A DNA stretch of 64,000 bases from Benincasa hispida (Eukaryota; Streptophyta; Magnoliopsida; Cucurbitales; Cucurbitaceae): positions 14,677 through 78,676 of the forward strand of contig NC_052356.1 in the NCBI RefSeq assembly GCF_009727055.1. Direction: 5' to 3'. The notes under the pieces were generated by a model. It saw nothing but the letters and a program-made list of their open reading frames with translations, made no database searches and was not told the origin of the DNA. Shown here piece after piece: positions 58,327-64,000 of the stretch (positions within the stretch are counted from its first letter, which is position 1; every line of letters starts with the position of its first letter). Position numbers and translations under genes: made by a program.

Positions 58327-61300
58327 AGACATTTCTTTATTGAATTTTTATGAGAGTAATTGAGAGAGAGATTGATTTTTCTTTCTGTGTTTTTCACAAA
58401 AAAGCGTGGACAACTCTCCCAGTGAAACTACATATTTCATTTCCTTTTATTTAAAGAAAAAACGAGGGGGGAGTTGTAACTCTTCTCATCTTAACTGCCC
58501 ATTCCACTACAATTGTAGGGGAATTATTAAATTAACAAAGATAATATATATTGAGTCCAATCAAATTTAATTAAGCCATATATTAAAATTTTATTAATCC
58601 AATATATAAATGTATATCATATTCCAATATACATATACTCTCATCACTTATAGTTTGAATATGAATCCAATTCATATTAATTAATGTTTGAATCTTATTC
58701 AAATATTAATACCTTCAAATTATAATGTTTAAATATGAATCTCATTCCAATTAAAATTTTATATAATAATGTATCTATATACATTATATTAATTGCATCA
58801 TATACAATAAATTCCCTTAAACTACAATTTGAATATTTTTTCAACATTTAAATCCTTGTTTAATCTCGTTATAAGTTAGTAGAGAGACCTAATGGACCTA
58901 TAGTTATCAGCTCTAATGATACAAGATTAATTAATTAAACTCTTTAATTAAATAAATCAATATTTATTAACTATGAGACACTCCACTAAAGACCCAAAGC
59001 TGTGTTGAGATTGATGTCCTAAATCTCTTATATTCTCTTAGTTTGTAAACTTGTGTAGACAAATTATTATTAAGATAATAATTGTTATTTTATATACATT
59101 AACACAATCCAATAAACTAAGATTCTAGGTTATTTTATGTAACTTAAACATGTATATGGAGATATACGGGTGGATTATCTTTAAGTAATAACTTCAATGG
59201 CCTATAGTAGATGGATAAGACTAGGCACTTTATCATGGTGACACTACGAAAATGACCCATTTTGTAATTGTTACAATTGTTGTAAAGTATTATAATGATA
59301 TGATCTTGATCATTCATGTGGAGACATGTGAGCAAAGGTATCCTATACAAACAGTTTCTATAAGACCGTACCATGAAATGATTAGTCTCTCTTTTTAACA
59401 CCATTACTAGAAGAGACTTACATTTCACTAGGATTACCATAGGTGACTTGACCTTAATCTTGAGTGAGTTATGAACTCCTACTTATGAAAGTGAGTCCTT
59501 TTAATTTGCATGGGTGAGAGTGGCCAGATTTCTAACTCAATATGCCTGCCATTTTGGGGATTCGTCTGAGTAGGGAGCTGGAAACTCAACTGCACAAGAT
59601 GGAATTCACTCCTTCCCTTTGTTAAGGTATGTAGATGAATTATTTCCTTAAGGGCTGATTTTGGGTCTTGAACAATGAGGGCCCTCACCCTTTCACTTGC
59701 CAAAGGGGGGTCTAGTTATAGTGAGACTATGACTAATTGTTTATTAGCGGGATCAGTGGTACTTAAGGAGTTAGATGTAACTACATAGGTAAAATGATAA
59801 TTTTGACCCGACTGTACTTACAAACAATTTGTGAAGGTTCAATGCGCTGTTGATTGGTTATATCTAATGGACACATAAATATATATACAATGTGAAGAGT
59901 GCAACTATTCGTCTTTAGAGGAGCAACCGACGGTGAATGAATGTTGATTAATTTGGTTAAAGAGTTTAATCAATTATGCTCGTATCATTGGTTTCAATTT
60001 GTACGTCCATAAGATCCTCTTGTTAGCTCAATAAGAATTAAAGAGAATCAAACAAATTTTGATTTAATTTGAATTGTTCAAATTAATTAAATGGTAATAT
60101 TAATTATATGTGGTTCATACAAAAACTATAGGTCAAAATTAATATGATTACAATTCATATGAAAACTAGTTGGATGAGAGACCATTTGAATATGATTCAA
60201 ATATTAAACTATATGAATACAATTCATATAGAAACTATAGGTTAAAATTAAAATGGATATGATTCATATTGATACTATAGGTTATATGAGAAGAAATAAA
60301 CTATAGGTTATATTACATGCGATATAATAAACTATAGGTTATACGTTATATGTAATATAACATATAGTTTGGATTTAATTATATTAAATTGGTTTAACAT
60401 AATTTAGTTTTGAATTTTGAATTCAAAATTAATAACTCTCCTCTCTCACATATTAATAACCAACATTGTTGTTTATTTGAAAAGAACGTTTTGTTTTTTT
60501 AAACACAAAGGTTGCATCTTGAGGATCATCTTCTTGTTCTCATCTTCTTCAATTGAATCTTTTGAAAAATTCTCTCAAAAAAACACAAAGTTCCCTCACC
60601 AAAATTAACAAGGAAGCCAATTCCTCTCCTATGATTCTCTCCTTGAGGATAACAAGGAAGACTCTTTGTGGTGGTGTTCGGGAAGCAAAGTTGTGTTGCT
60701 GTGTTGCTGAGTTCGGGAGAAGCAGAGAAGTTTTCATTGATCATGATCTCACTGGAGAAAGGAAGCGAGAAGATTAGATCTTCAAGGGTTAATATAATTT
60801 CTTCCCTTTTCCACTCTATTTTTGTAGAAGCATGTTAAGGGTGAATGTTTGTCCCGTAGTCTTTGTTTGTTCTTTTTCTTAAGTTCAATAAAATGAATTT
60901 CAAAGACACGAGCGTTCGTTTGCTTCCGTTGTGTGGGAATTCCAAATCACTTCAAGTTGCACTCCTAAAAACAATAGTACATTTATGTATCCATTGAATT
61001 AACCATTTTATGTAGGTCAATCCTTTACAAGTTGTTCATAACTACAACTAAGTCAAATTACCGTTTTACTCCTATAGTTACATCTTACTCCTTAAGTACC
61101 ACTGATCTTATAATGAATAATTTATTTATGGTCCTGCCATAAACAAAGTCCCTCTCGGGCTAGTGAGAGGGCAAGACCTCATTGTTCAATTCATGGAGTT
61201 AGCACTTAATGGAGCAACCTATCTACTTACCCTAAAGGTGGGTAGGACTGAATTTCATCTTGTGAGGTTATTTTCCTAGCTCCCCACTCGGTATCATCCC

Positions 61301-61855
61301 TAAGATGGTAGACTTATTGAGTCGGCAACTAAGACCACTCTCACTCATACAAATCAAAGGACAACTTTCATGACCAAGAGTTCATAAATCACTCAGGATT
61401 CAAATTAAGTTACATGGTTATCATATAAAATATTAATCTCTCCAGTTAACGGTGTTATAGTGAGAGATTATATATTTCACAGTCTGATCTTATACAATCT
61501 CATTGCACAAATACCTCACTCACATGTCTCCATATTAATCAAATCATTTGTAACACTTATAACTTTTGTGTCATTTAAAAAGTGGGTCGTATCCATAGTG
61601 TTACCAAAATAAGATACCCAACCTAATCCACATAGTATAGACCATTTAGGTTATTACTTGAACCTGATCCACTTGTATGTCAACTACATACTGTTCAAGT
61701 TACATGAAATAACCTGGATCTTAGTTTATTGGATTTAAGTTATATGAAGAAATAAATAACACTTATTTATGAAAGAATAAATAAGATTTTTATTTATACA
61801 AAAAAAATTCTTTACAAATTTATAGACTAGAAAATTTAGAACATAAATCCCACCA
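58327..61855 (-). mobile_element. Copia-type LTR (minus), truncated and split
   Basis: On the minus strand it starts near TGGTGGGATTTATG (61855) and is collinear with the family-D/E-type LTRs (GTAACTATAG, CTCGGGCTAGTGAGAGGG and so on). It is split at AGCTG/AGTTG by the solo LTR 59003-60954. Its far end joins the cut LTR of C2 at 58326. Only LTR sequence is present. Confidence 0.75.
59003..60954 (+). mobile_element. Solo LTR, Copia-type (TSD AGCTG/AGTTG)
   Basis: 1,952 bp from TGTTGAGATTGATGTCC to AATCACTTCA. The target is AGCTG at 58998-59002 and AGTTG at 60955-60959, one transition apart. It matches the LTR at 27383 over its first 700 bases. The stretch 60100-60420 is rich in ATAGGTTATA and ATTCATAT words. 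It has no internal region. Confidence 0.88.
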
Positions 61856-63570
61856 TAGTCATGCATATCTCAACCTAGTCATACATACACATTACAAGTT
61901 TATAGTTTTTTTCATTTTTGTTTTCATTAATTGATTCTTTCTCTTCTTCTTTTTTTTAGCAGGTAAATATTTCTTTTTTTTTTTTTTCCCTAAGTCTCAT
62001 ATTACAAACTATCAAGCAAAAGGATGATTCTTGGTGGAGCCTTTAGGATTAACAAAAAACGTATAGGTCAAATAACTCAATCCTAAGCCTTCAAAACCAT
62101 ATATAGACGATTATGTGCTAAAAAATGCAAGTAAATCAAGAAAAAATTTAAATTTGGCCTAAAATTCATGCATGCATGCTGATGAATCCTAAAAGATGTG
62201 AATACATGTTATCTAAAGCTAATCACAGAACATCATCATCACAATACATGTAGCAGAATCATCCTATAATCAACTCAAGTATAAAGTTCAAACTCAAGTG
62301 CTCAAGTAAACAGAAAAGCTCCACTGGTAACGATTTTGTGCTTTGGTCTTTGAGGTGTGGTAAGAGGGCTCGCCACTTCATATGATACTCTACTTTACTA
62401 GGGTTACCTATAAAAGAAAAAGAAAAAGCTAAACTAGAATGCAATAATGAAAGCAATAAAAATTTTCACCTGCCTCCCTCCAGGAAGGACAAAATTTTAA
62501 TGTCGATTGCTCGACGTGACCCATACCCTATCAAGGCACATAGAAGTTCTCGTACTTATTCGACCCATTCTTGTTTGAACTTATAGTTGACTATCACTGA
62601 ATACAATTTAATCATTAGCTTAACAAAATTAATATGAATGGATGGTCAAGACGAACATATAACTAAGCATAGAAGTTCAATTAAAACAAGAAACACAAAC
62701 ATTCAACAAAGAATCAGAGAATTAAGAGTAAATTCTCACAATCAATGTAAATGGGTATCTCCTACCCCTAAGCTACCATACTTACCTTAACTAAACATAA
62801 CGAAAGATAATGAAATCTAAAGAATAAAAAAGTGTTAGGTTATACAAGACTAGTTTAATCTTGTCTCTTTAACAAATCCAAAAACATAATGTGATTAAAT
62901 GAATAGAAGGATATGCATGACAACTATTTAGTTAATTTAAGAATTGACATATGCATTGATTTTCTATTAATGGAGTCTATATGACATGAGCTGATTAGGC
63001 TTGATAATTAGATAATCAAATAACCAATTAACATTACAAATCTATGAATTAATCCATAAATAGTCCAACAGTCTTTTAGTCAGCAAAGGTAATTTTGTGC
63101 TATGTTCTATCTCTTTCTAAGTCTATCTTACTTTCAATATTTTAAATTCATGCATTTTAGTTTTCATGTCGGACCAAAACCAAAACCAAAACTCCTCGTC
63201 TTTTATTACTTTCCAAAGATAAATTTAACCTAAGGAGATTTTACTATAAATTCCATTCGACTCATTCTTGCTACTAATACTATATGTTAGGTCAATATAA
63301 ATATTATTAGATTGACAACGTTGAACCCATCACTCATCCAACTTGGCACCGATTAGATATCAAATATTATATTGAATGTGGGTGAATTAAAAATGGTTTT
63401 AAATAAGCAAATATTATATTAAATGTGGTTTATTTCATTTAAGGTTATTTTGGTAAAATAAAAGTTTTAATAAGTACCTAAAATCTTTCAAATAATAATT
63501 CAGTTTTTATTGGACAAATTTAAAATTATGACCGAAAATCAAATAACTTTTGTCATACTTTTCAATTCGA
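61856..63570. other. AT-rich intergenic DNA, nothing recognised
   Basis: No LTR ends, domains or long frames could be supported. There is a T run at 61975-61988. A denser patch at 62470-62580 (CTCCCTCCAGGAAGG and following) may be an old repeat, but I cannot place it. Confidence 0.5.
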
Positions 63571-63573
63571 GAT

Positions 63574-63577
63574 AAAA
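63574..63577 (-). terminator. Pol III terminator of the tRNA gene
   Basis: TTTT on the minus strand, five bases after the last acceptor base. Confidence 0.7.
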
Positions 63578-63582
63578 GACAA

Positions 63583-63653
63583 GCTCCCAGCGAGAATCGA
63601 ACTCGCGACCTTTCACTTACGAAACGAACACACTACCACTATGCTATGGAAGC
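63583..63653 (-). tRNA. tRNA-Thr (anticodon CGU)
   Basis: 71 bases that fold into a complete cloverleaf on the minus strand: acceptor GCTTCCA/TGGGAGC (one G-U), D stem GCAT/GTGT with G-U pairs, anticodon stem TTCGT/GTGAA, loop TTCGTAA with anticodon CGT (63619-63621), variable loop AGGTC, and a perfect T stem GCGAG/CTCGC around TTCGATT. Box A (TAGCATAGTGG) and box B (AGTTCGATTCT) are present. A CAA start-type motif lies just upstream and a TTTT Pol III terminator is at 63574-63577. There is no intron. The weak D and anticodon stems leave some doubt about activity. Confidence 0.92.
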
Positions 63654-63851
63654 AATTGTAAGGTTGACAATATTACGTCTCTATCATTATATTAATATTT
63701 AGAATAACAACTTTGCATAATTAATATAATGATTCATGCATTTTGTATAATTATTTTGGTTTAGTTTCTAGTATTATCATGTTGTCCAATTTAATCCCTA
63801 TGGATTAAATGTATAAACACCATTAGTAAATATAAAATTCAAAATTAACTT

Positions 63852-63945
63852 TTATTTTTTTTACAATATGGTGAGAGGGAGAATTGGACTTCTAACTTTA
63901 AAGTTGATAATACAAACATCATGTCAATTGAACTATTCATTTTGG
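63852..63945 (-). mobile_element. tRNA-derived SINE remnant
   Basis: On the minus strand, TAGTTCAATTGACATGATG (63916-63934) looks like a box A and AGAAGTCCAATTCTCCC (63879-63895) like a box B, spaced as in a tRNA promoter. The downstream end is an A-rich tail (TGTAAAAAAAATAAAA). No cloverleaf acceptor pairing is kept, as usual for SINE heads. Flanking duplications were not identified. Confidence 0.5.
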
Positions 63946-64000
63946 ACATCAAACTTATATAGAATCATATTTCTAGGGTGGTAGATACTATCAAAGAATA

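Overview
The window is plant nuclear DNA, almost certainly from a dicot: AT-rich, with no bacterial-style gene packing, and filled with Ty3/Gypsy and Ty1/Copia long-terminal-repeat (LTR) retrotransposons inserted into one another. The Gypsy copies carry the Athila/Tat signatures: a primer-binding site (PBS) matching the 3' end of tRNA-Asp, a protease with Asp-Leu-Gly-Ala-Ser, a Phe-Met-Asp-Asp reverse transcriptase, and LTRs starting TGATAA or TGATGA. A cucurbit-like genome is my guess from the degraded Ulp1/DUF1985-like gene and the TATCACTGATA-rich introns. It was not tested by any search. The window looks like a pericentromeric or other repeat-rich block.

Left part (1-10854). It opens in the tail and 3' LTR of a family-A Gypsy element, followed by an inverted LTR fragment. 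A solo LTR with an intact target-site duplication (TSD) follows at 2799-4652, then a decayed host-type gene region (about 5760-8900), then the truncated LTR and degraded internal part of a Copia-type element (E).

Nested block (9017-28624). Element E is split by element C (10855-27032, minus, TSD CTTGA). C is a family without coding capacity. Its 3' LTR is split by element B (11257-21967, plus, TSD CGCAT/TGCAT), a decayed full gag-pol Athila-like element. B's RNase H is split in turn by a 630-bp insertion (TSD TTCTC). That makes four insertion levels.

Centre (27383-44073). A truncated Copia element F (gag, integrase, partial reverse transcriptase) has a solo LTR in its leader (29490-31350, TSD TGCAA). 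It is cut by the minus-strand LTR of family H, which is itself split by element A1 (36250-43694, TSD CCTAT). A1 has gag but no pol.

Right part (44074-64000). Another gag-only relative (I, minus) carries an internal TATA promoter and a second, lysine/glutamate-rich reading frame. After it come a minus-strand Gypsy LTR (G), a protease fragment, a second family-C element (52070-58326) with a tandem duplication inside its 3' LTR, and a minus-strand Copia-type LTR split by a plus-strand solo LTR (59003-60954, TSD AGCTG/AGTTG). The last 2 kb is quiet AT-rich DNA with one intact tRNA-Thr(CGU) gene and a SINE-like remnant.

No intact protein-coding host gene was found. The most interesting signals are non-coding and shared by Gypsy families that differ in LTR sequence: a hairpin just upstream of the polypurine tract (PPT), a hairpin at the very start of the LTR, a second upstream copy of the hairpin-plus-PPT module, and a paired 45-nt motif found nine times. 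Together they suggest a cis-acting RNA/DNA architecture that could let coding-deficient relatives (A1, I, C) use the machinery of full-length elements such as B.
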